From NCBI GenBank assembly GCA_963585895.1, contig OY757934.1, positions 37,156,529-37,220,528 of the forward strand: a stretch of 64,000 nt of DNA, read 5' to 3'. Each line of letters opens with the position of its first letter. The first letter of the stretch is position 1. This stretch comes from Sepioteuthis lessoniana (taxonomy: Eukaryota; Mollusca; Cephalopoda; Myopsida; Loliginidae). The position numbers and the translations under genes were made by a program. Below are positions 31,766-42,334 of the stretch, in pieces. The notes under the pieces were generated by a model, which was not told the DNA's origin, did no database searches, and worked only from the letters and a program-made list of their open reading frames with translations.

Positions 31766-32167
31766 ATTTTGTTACTCTGTGATGACGCATGCGCCAAATT
31801 TGAATTTTCTCATTTCAATTTCGGATGTATCGACAGAATTAACTAAGAAATTTTCGATCTGATACAGGAAGTAAAAAATGATCGTGGTATTAACCGTTAA
31901 TTACACTGATTCAAGGATAGCTAGCTTTATGAAAGTGGCTAGGATTTTTGTGTTTAAAGGACGTGGCAAACAAGAGTCATCTGACATAGAAATTAATATT
32001 CTGCACAGACAGCCATCGAAAAGACGACCGAGTTCCTCCAGCTGATCCAGAACATTATCCATAACCATAGCAAATTAATGATTGCTTTCACTTAGCCATT
32101 TATAAGGGACATTGTAAATGCAATCATTAGTCAGATTATTATTATGTGACCGTATTACTCTGGTGAG
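31766..32167. other. Unassigned sequence
   Basis: Nothing recognised between two SINE A copies. Confidence 0.4.
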
Positions 32168-32455
32168 GCGTTCTTTGTGTAGCGGTTATTACCGTAGAAA
32201 TTGTAAATGGCAACGCGAGTTCAAATTCTGGACGAAGACGTTTACATCACACATAGCGTTCATATCCCTGGGAAAGATATGAATCCAGCAATTCTACTCC
32301 AAATATGGTCAAATATTAGGCTTGACTATGCTTTTTTAATCTTGATGTAGCAACCAATCAAGAAGGAGGAAAATTTAATTCAAACCAGTTGCGCCCCGTT
32401 TAAGTATTAACCTTGTCTTCTTGCTCGTGGCTGATGGGTTGGATGAATACATTCA
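32168..32455 (+). mobile_element. SINE family A copy with tRNA-like head
   Basis: Head: GTGTAGCGGTTATTACCG and GCGAGTTCAAATTCTGGACG. Body: ATCCCTGGGAAAGATATGAA, with the end GATGGGTTGGATGAATAC. Full length at about 288 bp, which helps fix the family length. Confidence 0.8.
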
Positions 32456-32741
32456 CAGGAAAGTAAATTGCAAAAGAAAAAAAAATGGAATGGCACACAG
32501 ATGAGGCTCGTTAAAGACTAGATGAATTCTTACTGGAAATTCTCAAATACATTTTTCGGGAATTTGATTGTTCATGAGTTTTATATGAAATACATAGAAA
32601 ACCATTAAGTTTGTGATCGTTGTGCAGAAAATTGAAGATGTCGTTTGTAAAGAAAAGCGAAAAAAAGTTACGGCTGCCGCTTGCATAATACAGAGCTCTT
32701 CGAATGAATTGAGCTTAATGCCTTATAATTCCCGAGCTGAC

Positions 32742-32872
32742 GTGGTTCGCTTGTTGGCTGAGCGGTATGATACAAAGTCTAACGCAAAGTTGGGCGGGTT
32801 TCGATCCCAGCTTCAAGCGTCCTACGTGTCTGAAGACTTGTGATACAACGAAATAGTCTATCTGTGGATGAC
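32742..32872 (+). mobile_element. SINE family E copy 3
   Basis: Box A TGGCTGAGCGGTATGATAC and box B GGGTTTCGATCCCAG, then TGTCTGAAGACTTGTGATAC and CTATCTGTGGATGAC, then a short TA tail. The complete box B makes this the best tRNA-like head of the family here. Confidence 0.8.
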
Positions 32873-32929
32873 TATATATATATAAAGTTAATCATTGCAT
32901 TGTGTCTGCAAAGTGGCTCTGATCGAGGT

Positions 32930-33345
32930 TGATTTAGTTTGGTTTGGTTCGGCTTTATAGCGTATCAACCATTGTAGTTTATTTAATGCCAAATCTATTT
33001 TTATGCATGTTCTATTTCAAACAATTCTGTTTAGCATAACTATGCAGTTTCAATGTCAAAAAACTGTTCCATTTCAAACAATTCAGTTTTGCATAAGTAC
33101 ACGGTTTAGCTTTATTTGACCCATAGATAGGAAGACCTTGTCAGGTGCTATCACTCCGAGCCAGAGTTGACAAGGTAGAGATGGTAATAAAGTGGTACTC
33201 CCCAGCCCATAAAGCTCCGGTATTACTGGAGCCTCACCATCAGATTGTTTCGTGTCATATATAGGACACTCGTTGTGGGAAGGTCTTACTCCCTCTGTAG
33301 AGAAGCAGTCGGTGTATTCTATAGCAGACTGGGCAAGGATCAAGG
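32930..33345 (-). mobile_element. Family B retroposon copy
   Basis: From the left: a degraded (GGTT)n tail, ATAGCGTATCAACCATTG, about two VNTR units (TTTCAAACAATTCAGTTTTG), ACCCATAGATAGGAAGACC, and the 5' end GAAGCAGTCGGTGTATTC. The element is nearly complete with a short VNTR. Confidence 0.8.
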
Positions 33346-33403
33346 TTGTGGACGTATAAACGTAAACATATCTGAGATGAGGGACGGGTCAAATAAGTCC
33401 ATC

Positions 33404-33404
<1 letters not shown>

Positions 33405-33460
<56 letters not shown>

Positions 33461-33461
33461 A
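33405..33461. repeat. (TA)n(TG)n microsatellite
   Basis: A TA run followed by TG units, just outside the 5' end of the B copy. Confidence 0.9.
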
Positions 33462-33966
33462 CAGAGATGCAGTTGGAGAGAGACAGACGACTAAGATTTT
33501 CGAGTTTGAAGGCAGTTTGCGCTGGGAGACAACAAGGAAGAGGATAGAGATAGAAAAGAATACAATAAAATGGGTTCGACAAAAAGCATGTTATCCCCCT
33601 AAACTAAAGTCATAAACACAATTTTGAACTTGTGAAAAAATGTCACAACAGAAGAAGCAAGCGGCCCTTCTCTGAAATAAATAACGATTTCTGAAAAAAT
33701 CTCCCGAGGTTATTTTGTCAGCAACCCAAGTCAAAGTCAACTACTGCTTTACGTCTTTAAAGACTCAGCTTCCTCGAAAACGCCTCCACTAAAATGAGTA
33801 TTCTCTGTTGCATGTATTATTGATATTTCATCATTTATGACTATGAATATACATACTGTACATGTATTGCATCGCATGTAGTGAATTGTCTTTTCAAAAA
33901 CTCTGTGTTTGCCAAACCTTTGATAGATATACATCTGTCTGACTACCTAATATACAGATATTAACA
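33462..33966. other. Unassigned sequence
   Basis: Nothing recognised. Confidence 0.4.
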
Positions 33967-33971
33967 GACTG

Positions 33972-34022
<51 letters not shown>

Positions 34023-34097
34023 TAGAAAGAGAGAGAATGAGAGAGAGAAAGAGAGAGAGAGAGATAAATAGGTATGACAATATTGTGATAGACTGTG

Positions 34098-34139
<42 letters not shown>

Positions 34140-34241
34140 GGAAAGAGAGAATGAGAGAGAGAGAGAAAGAGATAGAATGAGAGAGAGAGAAAGAGAGAGA
34201 GAAAGAGATAAATAGGTATGACAATATTGTGATAGACTGTG

Positions 34242-34274
<33 letters not shown>

Positions 34275-34338
34275 AAGAGAGAGAATGAGAGAGAGAAAGA
34301 GAGAGAGAGAGATAAATAGGTATGACAACATTGTGATA
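33967..34338. repeat. Higher-order repeat: TA/GA blocks with a unique spacer, three units
   Basis: Units 33967-34090, 34091-34234 and 34235-34338 (124, 144 and 104 bp). Each consists of GACTGTGATATA, a TA run, a GA run with AAAGA/AATGA interruptions, and the spacer GATAAATAGGTATGACAATA. Length differences come from the TA and GA blocks. Confidence 0.9.
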
Positions 34339-34420
34339 GATATGAAAGATTGAGATAAATAGATTGGTAGGTAAATAGGTAGGTATGAACAAACTGAGAT
34401 AGATATGAACAGACCAAGGT

Positions 34421-34424
<4 letters not shown>

Positions 34425-34467
<43 letters not shown>
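34425..34467. repeat. (TA)n microsatellite
   Basis: About 21 TA units, after a GATA/GGTA-rich stretch. Confidence 0.9.
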
Positions 34468-34468
<1 letters not shown>

Positions 34469-35168
34469 CAATGTATGTATTTATAAAAAAATTAAGAAAG
34501 CTAAATAGATTGGTCGGTCGGTTGTTAGGTGAGTATGAACAATTGTAGATGGATAGATCAAAACAGATTAGGATATATCGTAATCAGATTGATTTAATAC
34601 AATGCTTGAATTTTGAGGCACTAAATGGGAATCAAATTCATTAAGAATGATCTGTAAACAGCTTGTAATTTATCAAAATATGCGATGTATTTCACATACA
34701 CGCATATATGTAATTAGATAGATAGATAGATAGATAATCCCAGCTTTCATTGTTCTTACTCTTTTCATATTTCAATAGCTTGTACAACTATTGTAAATTA
34801 TTTGCATCAATTTTTAACAATAACGTCTATCTAAACGACTGAGCAAACTGAAAGCAGAATGGTGTCATCAACTTCATCGTCTTCCTTATAGAGGAAATCG
34901 AGAAAACTTGCACGAGAGAGGAGATTAAAATGCTTGAGGGGTTGTAACTGACCACCATCAGTACAATTGCACAGTTTAACTGTTGTGCTCCTGAAAGACC
35001 CGAGACGATTTGTAGCTGAAATATCTTGCCAAACTCTCTTTGTTAGTGTCTGTCCTTGTATAGATGTCCAATAATAAGTTTAGAGTTGTTACTCTCCAGG
35101 TTTTAAATTCAGTGTTTTCCTTCTCAAAGACTGATTGCATGCTAAGCCAGAAAGCTCAATCAGTTTTT

Positions 35169-35172
<4 letters not shown>
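34468..35172. other. Unassigned sequence
   Basis: Contains a short (GATA)n at 34716-34736. Otherwise nothing recognised. Confidence 0.4.

Positions 35173-35234
<62 letters not shown>
35172..35234. repeat. (TA)n microsatellite
   Basis: About 31 TA units. Confidence 0.95.
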
Positions 35235-35235
<1 letters not shown>

Positions 35236-35287
35236 TGATCCCTCCTTACATGTGATACAAAGTCAGTCTTTAAGCGGTTTTTAACAA

Positions 35288-35502
35288 ATCTGAATTCAGA
35301 GTTTTCCTTTTCTTAGACAGGTTGCCATTCAAAGATTAAAGAATCCAGTCTGCCCTACTATTTACTGGAGGGAGAATATTTGGATTCTTACCTTTCCCAA
35401 AGGCATTTGTGCAAGGCGAAATGCAAACAGCCTCGTCCAGGATTTGAACACAGTTCACTGTGTCCATTTCCTGCGACGATAACCATTAGACTACGAGTAC
35501 CT
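35288..35502 (-). mobile_element. SINE family A copy with intact tRNA-like boxes
   Basis: The minus strand gives CGTAGTCTAATGGTTATCG (box A) and GTGTTCAAATCCTGGACG (box B), then the body. The 3' third (CCGCTTAAAAATTGACC onward) is missing at the left end, unusual because LINE-mediated copies normally lose the 5' side. Confidence 0.8.
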
Positions 35503-35505
35503 CCA

Positions 35506-36156
35506 CAATTTACTATTATAAACCGAAAGATGGGAAAATGAGCGATCGATTCATGACTTTCCTAAAAGTAATAATCCGAAGCGAATTCTAACAAACGTAC
35601 TATGACCTTTAACCTGGATCGCTGATTTCATTTTCCTCGTTGGTAACCATCACACCATCCACATCACCATTTTCTCCAGTATGTAATTCATATTTTTTTT
35701 ACCACTTACAACTTGTAGCAAGGTTTTAGATAGATATGGAATGTGGATAACTCCATCCCATGTTATTATTTTCGTTTAATCGCAGTTTTATCAGGTGCCA
35801 AGTGAATACTACCTTGGAAACTTCACGGCATGTTATTATTATCCATTAGGATAGGCTGATGACAAAAGTTAGTCTAATGTTACATGCATTTACTTTTCTT
35901 TTTTTTTTCCTCACAACTTTTTCTCTTCATTGGGTATCTCCTTTAATTCTCCACTCCTGAAAAGATACCTTCGTTTTCAATGTTTCTAGTTAAGTCATGT
36001 TGTTATTTTCGACTAATTTTCAGACATTAAATTGTTTGTAGCTTTGCATAGGTTTCTGCACTGCAAGACTAAAGAAAACAAATAAATATCTTACGCTTGA
36101 GGATGCATTTAATATCTATGTTTTCATTTGTTGTTTTTAGTCCCATGATTGCTTGT
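35506..36156. other. Unassigned sequence
   Basis: Nothing recognised. Confidence 0.4.
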
Positions 36157-36167
36157 CACATGATCAG
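36157..36167 (+). repeat. Target-site duplication of the family B copy (left)
   Basis: CACATGATCAG, repeated perfectly at 36813-36823. Confidence 0.8.
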
Positions 36168-36812
36168 TTGCCCAGTCAGCTGGGACTGTGGAATACACCG
36201 ACTGCACCTCTGCAGAGGGATAAGACCCTTCCCCAACGAGTGTTCTAGATATGACACTAAACGATATGATAGAGGGGTTCCAGTGATGCTGGAGTTTTGG
36301 GGAATGCGGAGCACCCCTTCATTGCCATTGCTCCCAGGTCCACTCTGGCCCGCAGTGGTAGCACCTGATAGGGCCCTATCTATGGGTTAAATAGAACTAA
36401 CTGCATACTTATGCTAAACTGATTTATTTGAATTAGAACTGTTTGACTAAACTGAATAGCTTTAATAGAAATGTTTTTGACAATTAATCTCTTCTTACAT
36501 TTAAACAGTGGGCTTATGCTAAACTGAATTGTTTGAAATGGAACTGTTTTTGACATTGAAACTGTACTTTTACTAAATTGAATTGTTTAATATAGAACTG
36601 TTTTGACATTTAACTGTATTTAAACAAAATCTGTATTCATACTAAACTAAATTAGTTGACTTAGAACTGATCTGACAATTAAACTGTATACTAATGCTAA
36701 ACTGAATTGTTTAAAATTGAGCTGACAATTTGCATAAAATGGATTTGGCGTTAAATTACCAAGAAAGGTTGGTATGCCTTAAAACCAACCAACCATACAA
36801 CCAACCAACCAA
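36168..36812 (+). mobile_element. Complete family B retroposon (645 bp)
   Basis: This copy defines the family because an 11-bp target duplication bounds it. Order: a 5' hairpin region (CAGTCAGCTGGGACTGTGG, then CACCGACTG); a unique body (GAGTGTTCTAGATATGACAC, CACTCTGGCCCGCAGTGGT, CTATCTATGGGTTAAATAG); about seven VNTR units (36385-36740); a conserved 3' end (GGATTTGGCGTTAAATTACC, AAAGGTTGGTATGCC); and an (AACC)n tail. It encodes no protein. No clear pol III boxes are visible in the body, so it differs from the tRNA-headed SINEs. The enzyme that mobilises it is unknown. Confidence 0.85.
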
Positions 36813-36823
36813 CCACATGATCA

Positions 36824-37305
36824 GAGCAGGTTTTTAGCTTATCAAACACCATGAGAACGGAATGATTTTGATTTTATTCAATACCATTGCTAATACTAAC
36901 GTACCTAAGTAAAAACCATATATCTCATCCAATATTTTGTCAGCATGTCAATAGATACAAACAACACTTTAAACGGATATACTTTAAGACTTTTACTGAA
37001 ATCGGATCCGGAATCATGTACTTGATTTTATGTACACCAGGTTTCTGCAGAAATCTAAATGTCGGTCAAAAAATATGGAAAAAATAATATGAAAAAAAAA
37101 AAAAAAAATCAAAGAAAAGAAGAAATAATAACACGACGAAATTTTTATCATGATAATGTATTTGATTGGAATACGTGAAATCGGATGACGGGGTGGATTC
37201 CTAGGGCTTTATTTATTCTAGTAGAAACCAGCTTTTCTCGGCTATTTGAGTTGTTCTTTCTCTCTCAGTCCCCACCATAGCCTCAATGTATTTTCACGTC
37301 TTGGG
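36824..37305. other. Unassigned sequence
   Basis: An A run lies at 37092-37108. Nothing else recognised. Confidence 0.4.
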
Positions 37306-37308
37306 AAG

Positions 37309-37349
37309 ATGAAGTTTGATGAATCAGACTCAATTAAATCACACACACA

Positions 37350-37421
<72 letters not shown>

Positions 37422-37446
37422 GTTTGATTAATCAGACTCAATTAAA

Positions 37447-37492
<46 letters not shown>

Positions 37493-37517
37493 ATAATTAT
37501 ATATATATATATATATA
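37309..37517. repeat. Tandem duplication carrying (AC)n(TA)n
   Basis: GAAGTTTGATGAATCAGACT followed by CAATTAAATC, an AC run and a TA run (37309-37418) repeats at 37419-37517 with one early substitution. Both copies contain both microsatellites. Confidence 0.9.
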
Positions 37518-37730
37518 GCATTTCACATAGCACTAATACCCTTGGGAAAGGTATGAATCCAATGATTCTCCCTCCAGATATGAGTAAATAGTAGGGCAGA
37601 CTATTTTCTTCAGACTTGGTGAAGCTACTAGCCTAGGAGAAGGAAAACTCTCAATTCAAACCTGTTAAACTCCGCTTAAAAATTGACCGTGTGTCATATC
37701 CTGTCCGAGCGGACGGGTTGGTAAATATAT
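37518..37730 (+). mobile_element. SINE family A copy, 5'-truncated at a TA run
   Basis: It begins GCATTTCACATAGCACTAAT immediately after a TA run and contains all body landmarks through GGACGGGTTGGTAAATA. It is close in sequence to the copies at 1 and 3608. Confidence 0.85.
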
Positions 37731-37803
37731 ATAAATACATATATATATATGCGCGCGCGTGTGTGTGTGCGTACGTGTGTGTGTGTGTGTGTCTGTCTGT
37801 CTG
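37731..37803. repeat. Mixed (TA)n, GCGC and (GT)n tract
   Basis: TA-rich, then GCGCGCG, then interrupted GT runs. Confidence 0.85.
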
Positions 37804-37919
37804 AAGTAAATTCTAAGAGTGTTACTGCTGCCATGTAAGCCAGTACTACGAGGATCATTAAATAAGTTTCCAGACTTTTTTCGTATGGGCACTTTAATTG
37901 ACAGTACACACATGAAACT

Positions 37920-38283
37920 CTAGTCCCCTTCGAGGTGATATCCTCCGGCTGCAATGCACTTGTTGTACCGTTCCAACAACTTCGGCGAGGCCCCATGGAT
38001 TTCCTCTTGTGTGAGCGTGTCAATGACCTTCGTCACAGCTTCTTTCATCTCCTCAATTGTCTCATAACGACAGCCTCTGAGCTGAGGGAATAACCAAAAG
38101 TCACAGCGAGCAAGGTCTGGACTATAGGGAGGGTGACGAACTGTCTTGATGTCCATCTTGGTCAAATAGTCTGTGAGAAGGATGGAGTTGTGGACTGGTG
38201 TATTGTCCTGGTGACCCGATTTGAAGAGTGCTCGCCTCTTCCGACGGAATCTCTTCCTGAACTCCCTTAGAACCTCAACATAG
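37920..38283 (-). pseudogene. Mariner transposase catalytic C-terminal part
   Basis: The frame from about 38281 reads YVEVLREFRKRFRRKR, HQDNTPVHNS (second catalytic Asp), then YLTKMDIKTVRHPPYSPDLA and RCDFWLFPQLRG (third catalytic Asp), and ends near LLERYNKCIAAGG. The aspartate spacing in this part looks normal, so only the upstream part of the DDD domain is lost. Confidence 0.85.
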
Positions 38284-38308
38284 TAACCCTAACCCTAAAC
38301 CTAACCCT
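38284..38308 (-). repeat. Interstitial telomere-like (TTAGGG)4 tract
   Basis: 25 bp of TAACCC units, one with a C-to-A change, at the internal deletion point of the mariner element. TTAGGG is the usual metazoan and mollusc telomere unit. Confidence 0.85.
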
Positions 38309-38548
38309 GTGGCCAATCAACTCTGGTCTATTGACTTCATTACTCCTCCCAAACTTCTCATCATCCCTCACAGACTCTCTGCCTTCCTTGAATCTCTTAT
38401 GTAGCTCAAAAACTGATGCTCGATTCATGCAAGATGCTCCGAAAGCAGTCTGAAGCGTTCCATACGTTTCTGTGGCATTTTTTCCAAGTTTAAAACAGAA
38501 TTTTATTGCATATCGTTCTCCTAAAGTGTCCTCACGTCCAGATTGCAT
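38309..38548 (-). pseudogene. Mariner transposase N-terminal DNA-binding part
   Basis: The open frame begins MQSGREDTLGERYAIKFC and covers the first helix-turn-helix (KLGKNATETYGTLQTAFG), the W/L-H-K-R-F-K-E-G motif and DDEKFGRSNEVNRPELIG. It then reads into the telomere-like tract as R-V-R-F-R-V-R-V, out of frame with the downstream catalytic part. Confidence 0.85.
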
Positions 38549-38754
38549 ATTTGAAATTCACCAACTGTGACAATCAGGCTTTAGTAGGGTATATTCCAAT
38601 TCCTGCTGTTGCTGTTCATTTGAACCTGAATCATAAAAATTGGTCGATCAACTTATAAGATGTCTAGCAATAAGATACTGAATTTTCAAGAGTTTACGAC
38701 AATTTTAAATGCCTGTACAAAAAAGTCTGAAAACTTATTGAATGCACTACGTAC

Positions 38755-39630
38755 TTTTCAAAATGATCGATTAATCGGGGACTAAAACAGTTTCATCATC
38801 TGTATTACTTGATGAAGATAAGACACTCGGAAGAGTAAAAAAATAAGAGGCCGGATGAACCATCTTGTAATACAAAGGGCCATTTAGTGTTCTAATATCA
38901 TGAATGATACCAAGGTTTCAATATCCCACCATCTAAGAAAGATTAATTTAAGTGCGACCATTACACCTTAGAACTCATTTATAATGTTACAATAGGCCTC
39001 AGATTGCTATCAGTACCTGCTGTTACTATATGGTCACCCATCAAAGTCCTGAGCAGGTTCATTACTGCCTTAACTTTTTCTTTAATTTTTTTTCGTCTGT
39101 TCTGAAGTGGTCACCCATGTAAGTATTGAACAGGCTCATTCCTCCTTAAGTTGTGATTTACTGAGTTTATCTTTGTCTGACACACAGATTACTTACATTA
39201 ACTACGTTGTCAATCATCTAATTTATGAACGGATCAGTGATTTGCCGGGTCACAGATTCTGGTCGACAGCCGCAGTACATTTGATTTTCATAAGCAGCAC
39301 CAAGAATTTTACACAAAGGAGAAAAAAATGAAATCTTCAAGGATAGTTGTTGAGGTTATTCATTAGCAACTCCACTTCTACGAGGGGATTTGTGACAAGG
39401 TTGAGCTTACTCAAAGGTCACTAATGCATACGGTATTCCTTTTTTGAGCCGTCTTAGGTAATAGGGATTGACCCTGCTTCTCCTCTTTTAATGCAATAGG
39501 ACAGGTACTCCCTGCGGATAGGTGTTAAAACATTTCTTTCATCAATATTCTGAAAGGTATGTAAAGATGTGTGTAATTAGCGCTAATCTTAGGGTTTGGC
39601 AGGCTTTGAATGTATAAGATTCTTTCTATT
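38755..39630. other. Repeat-poor sequence, no gene recognised
   Basis: No microsatellite longer than about 15 bp and no family copy. The frames are short and have no domain signature. Confidence 0.45.
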
Positions 39631-39632
39631 TG

Positions 39633-39700
39633 TTTTCCATTGATAAAACTAATAAATTTTCCATTGATAAAACTAATAATTTTCCATTGATAAAACAAAA
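39633..39700. repeat. 23-24-bp tandem repeat, three units
   Basis: TTTTCCATTGATAAAACTAA occurs three times, the last diverging after AAAAC. Confidence 0.9.
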
Positions 39701-41042
39701 TAAAATCACAAAGCGTTTATGATAATAGGTAAAAAACAAACAAAATAACAACAGTTATGACTCTGTATATAATTTATTTATTCTTTATGTCATATATGCA
39801 TTCAAAGTTTAATATTTCTGGTTGAGAGAAGAGTTAGAATTTTTTTGCAATAACTCAAAGAGCATTGAGGAGATTTTCTGAATCTTAAGACAAAGATTGT
39901 TAAGAGATCTGGGAGATTGAAAGAAAAGCTTGGGAGATTAATTGGTTATGTTTATCGTCACACGGAAACTAAGCACGGCCTTGTAATTCTTCTGTCCTTC
40001 CCATACAGACTCCGTCTTTTGGGAATACTGGAAATTCACATTAGGGAATATTCTTATTTCAGCTTTTTAAAAATTCTGTTTAATTAATTTATTTTCCTGT
40101 TTTTCCATTTGTATTTCAAAAGTCTGAAAATGTCAGGTATATGGCAGAGACCCAAACATACGACTCCCTGAGCGACTGTCTGTGTTGCCTGTACTTTGGG
40201 TTGGCTTCGCGTCTACTTGGAAGTAAACACAAATTTTTGGAAACTTTTCTCAGCCAAAAATTGCTTATATAAACGTTTCATGTATGCCAACAACTTTCAA
40301 CCCTCTCCTCTTTTTTAAGCGATTTTACTTAGCTTCGCTTAGTCTGGCATATAAATTGTTTTTAAGTTGTCAACCATATAAGTTCTGAACATCACTACTT
40401 TGATGATCTCGTAGAAACTAATACTTTAAATATTACTGAGAATTTACAAGATTTTATTTAGTTTTGCAAATAGGTCTCGTGTGTTTTACAATACATGTTC
40501 CTCTGTAGTTACCCATTTAAAAAACAGTAAGTTTTCTGGATAACTGGAATTGTAAGGCGTTCTTACACACCTTGCGATTCTGATCTCGAGGGGTGATATT
40601 ACGTGAAATTACATCTTGATGAACTTCCGATCAGCTTTTCATAAACGTCACTTTTAATACGGGACTTTAAAAAAAGACAACTGCCTTAAAATCATTCATT
40701 TTGGCTCGTATTTCCCTTTGTCTTTAACTGCTTTTTTTTAAAATCACAATTCAATCCTGTTTTAATTCTGTGACTTGAGAAAAGTACAGATTGGATTTAA
40801 AGGGTATCACAGTGAGACATGAACTCTTAGTCACTTTGCCTTCTGAATGTCTGGTAAGTTGCACCAATTGCTCTTTCAACCTAGCTATGAAGAGCTCAAA
40901 TAAAATCTATAAACTCATCTCTTATTTTGTTTCTCGATCTTTTAGCCTGACTTGAATGAATCAAAGTCATATTTGTTATTATTGTTTGTTACACTATCAA
41001 TATAGATAGCATATTTTACCTGTTTTTATTTTTGAATGAAAC
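39701..41042. other. Repeat-poor sequence, no gene recognised
   Basis: As in 38755-39630, base composition is more even and microsatellites are absent. This is the part of the window where a unique regulatory or exon sequence is least masked, but nothing positive was found. Confidence 0.45.
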
Positions 41043-41047
41043 ATTGT

Positions 41048-41049
41048 CA

Positions 41050-41090
<41 letters not shown>
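41048..41090. repeat. (ATT)n microsatellite
   Basis: About 14 ATT units with no LINE end beside it, unlike the TAA tails elsewhere in the window. Confidence 0.9.
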
Positions 41091-41091
<1 letters not shown>

Positions 41092-41631
41092 CTTACGGGC
41101 ATTAGAATATATTTGAAAAAATCTTAAAATCCTTTTTGGAATTTTTTGGACATCTACGCACTCTTTCTTTGCAATTCACCTAGTATTCCCGCTGTCTTTT
41201 GCTTACCTGAAGACATAGATGCATATCCTGTTTTAAAATCCACAACCCTACACAGCCTGACAAAGGTCAATATGTAATCCTGTCATTAAATTTAAAAGAG
41301 ATTTTTAAAGTGTCAAATCATGTCTTAATAGTACTCACTTGTTTTATATATATCTAAAAAAACCAGACGTTGTATGGGATAAAAATGATATACTAAAGCA
41401 ATTTTGTCACCGTGATCAAGTTAAGGATTGCCAGTAAATTCGTTTGGGACAGAGCCTTTTTTTTATGGTTTCGTTGAGTGTGGCGGGAAAAGTAACAAAC
41501 ACATTTAATGCAGGAAAGGGACAGAAAACCCTTATTGTTGATAATACTCCAACAGTGTGAAAGTTATAGCAGTAAGAATTTAATTACCGACCAGAGTTCA
41601 AATCCTGACCGTCACATTTTTAAGTTATAAG
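41091..41631. other. Unassigned sequence with a box-B-like motif
   Basis: GAGTTCAAATCCTGACCG at about 41587-41604 resembles the box B of family A, perhaps a decayed SINE head. Nothing else recognised. Confidence 0.35.
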
Positions 41632-41895
41632 TGATAATAAGTAAAAGTAAAGTTGGCGACCGTTGTCACCGAAGGCTCACTTTTCGATAGCTACTACACC
41701 AAGGTGTAGGGGAGGGCGCTACCCCTTTCTCTGGGTTACTCCACTTTACCCTTGATTCTTACCTTATAATGCTGAGTGTTAAGCAAGGTAGCATCAAGTA
41801 CAATTTTTTGAATCTTTGGTATTACTCGACCTGGGATTGAACTCAGGTCTCCGGGGCCATTGGTGAACACTCTAACCATTATGCCAATGTCAAAT
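41632..41895 (-). mobile_element. SINE family C copy
   Basis: The minus strand has a tRNA-like head (TTGGCATAATGGTTAGAGTG, then CTGAGTTCAATCCCAGG), the body (GTACTTGATGCTACCTTGC, CTACACCTTGGTGTAGTAGC) and the tail CGCCAACTTTACTTTTACTT. Full length at about 264 bp. Confidence 0.85.
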
Positions 41896-42239
41896 ATGAA
41901 GTAATTTTTTCAGTGTCACACATCTGTTTATCGATGTCTATCTATATATAAACGTAAAGAATTTTATCTGTCAGTGCAGCGCATCAAATATTGGTAAATC
42001 GAAAATGGCATATTTCGCTTAGACATGAACATTCACTCGAAATTCTCGCATTAACATCTGAATAAGTACACAATGCTTTCTACTTGTTCCCAAAAGAAAC
42101 TTGTAACTGTTTCTCACGTTGTTTTGTTAAAAATTAAAATACAGACGATATTTAGATACATGTAAGAAAGCAGCTTTAGAGGGTAATGTTTTTTTGGCTA
42201 CTGTTACAAGGAAAGCATCAATTTTAGATATCGTTATTA

Positions 42240-42266
42240 TCTCTCTCTCTCTCTCTCTCTCTTTCA

Positions 42267-42298
<32 letters not shown>
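42240..42298. repeat. (TC)n and (TA)n microsatellite
   Basis: A TC run at 42240-42262, then a TA run. Confidence 0.9.
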
Positions 42299-42334
42299 TA
42301 ACTTTGTCATCTCATACCAAGGATAACTAATGGA

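Larger units (their letters stand above)
37847..38753 (-). mobile_element. Mariner deletion derivative with telomere-like tract
   Basis: The ends are imperfect inverted repeats of about 40 bp: ATAAGTTTCCAGACTTTTTT at the left and, in reverse complement, ATAAGTTTTCAGACTTTTTT at the right. Both outer ends are TA (37847-37848, 38752-38753), the usual mariner target duplication. The minus strand encodes the N-terminal region (AIKFCFKLGKNATETY, LHKRFKEGRESVRDD) and the C-terminal catalytic region (HQDNTPVHNS, then HPPYSPDLARCDFWLF and NKCIAAGGYHLEGD). The central part with the first catalytic Asp is deleted. At the break, 38284-38308, lies TAACCC TAACCC TAAACC TAACCC T. It cannot make active transposase but kept both ends. 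Confidence 0.9.

Noticed and set aside
33894..34471. Three overlapping frames of 143-174 codons rich in Leu-Ser and Ile-Tyr
   Set aside because: They are translations of GA and TA microsatellites; any frame of such repeats stays open.
38284..38308. Possible chromosome end, from TTAGGG units
   Set aside because: Only about four units, inside a transposon, with ordinary sequence on both sides.
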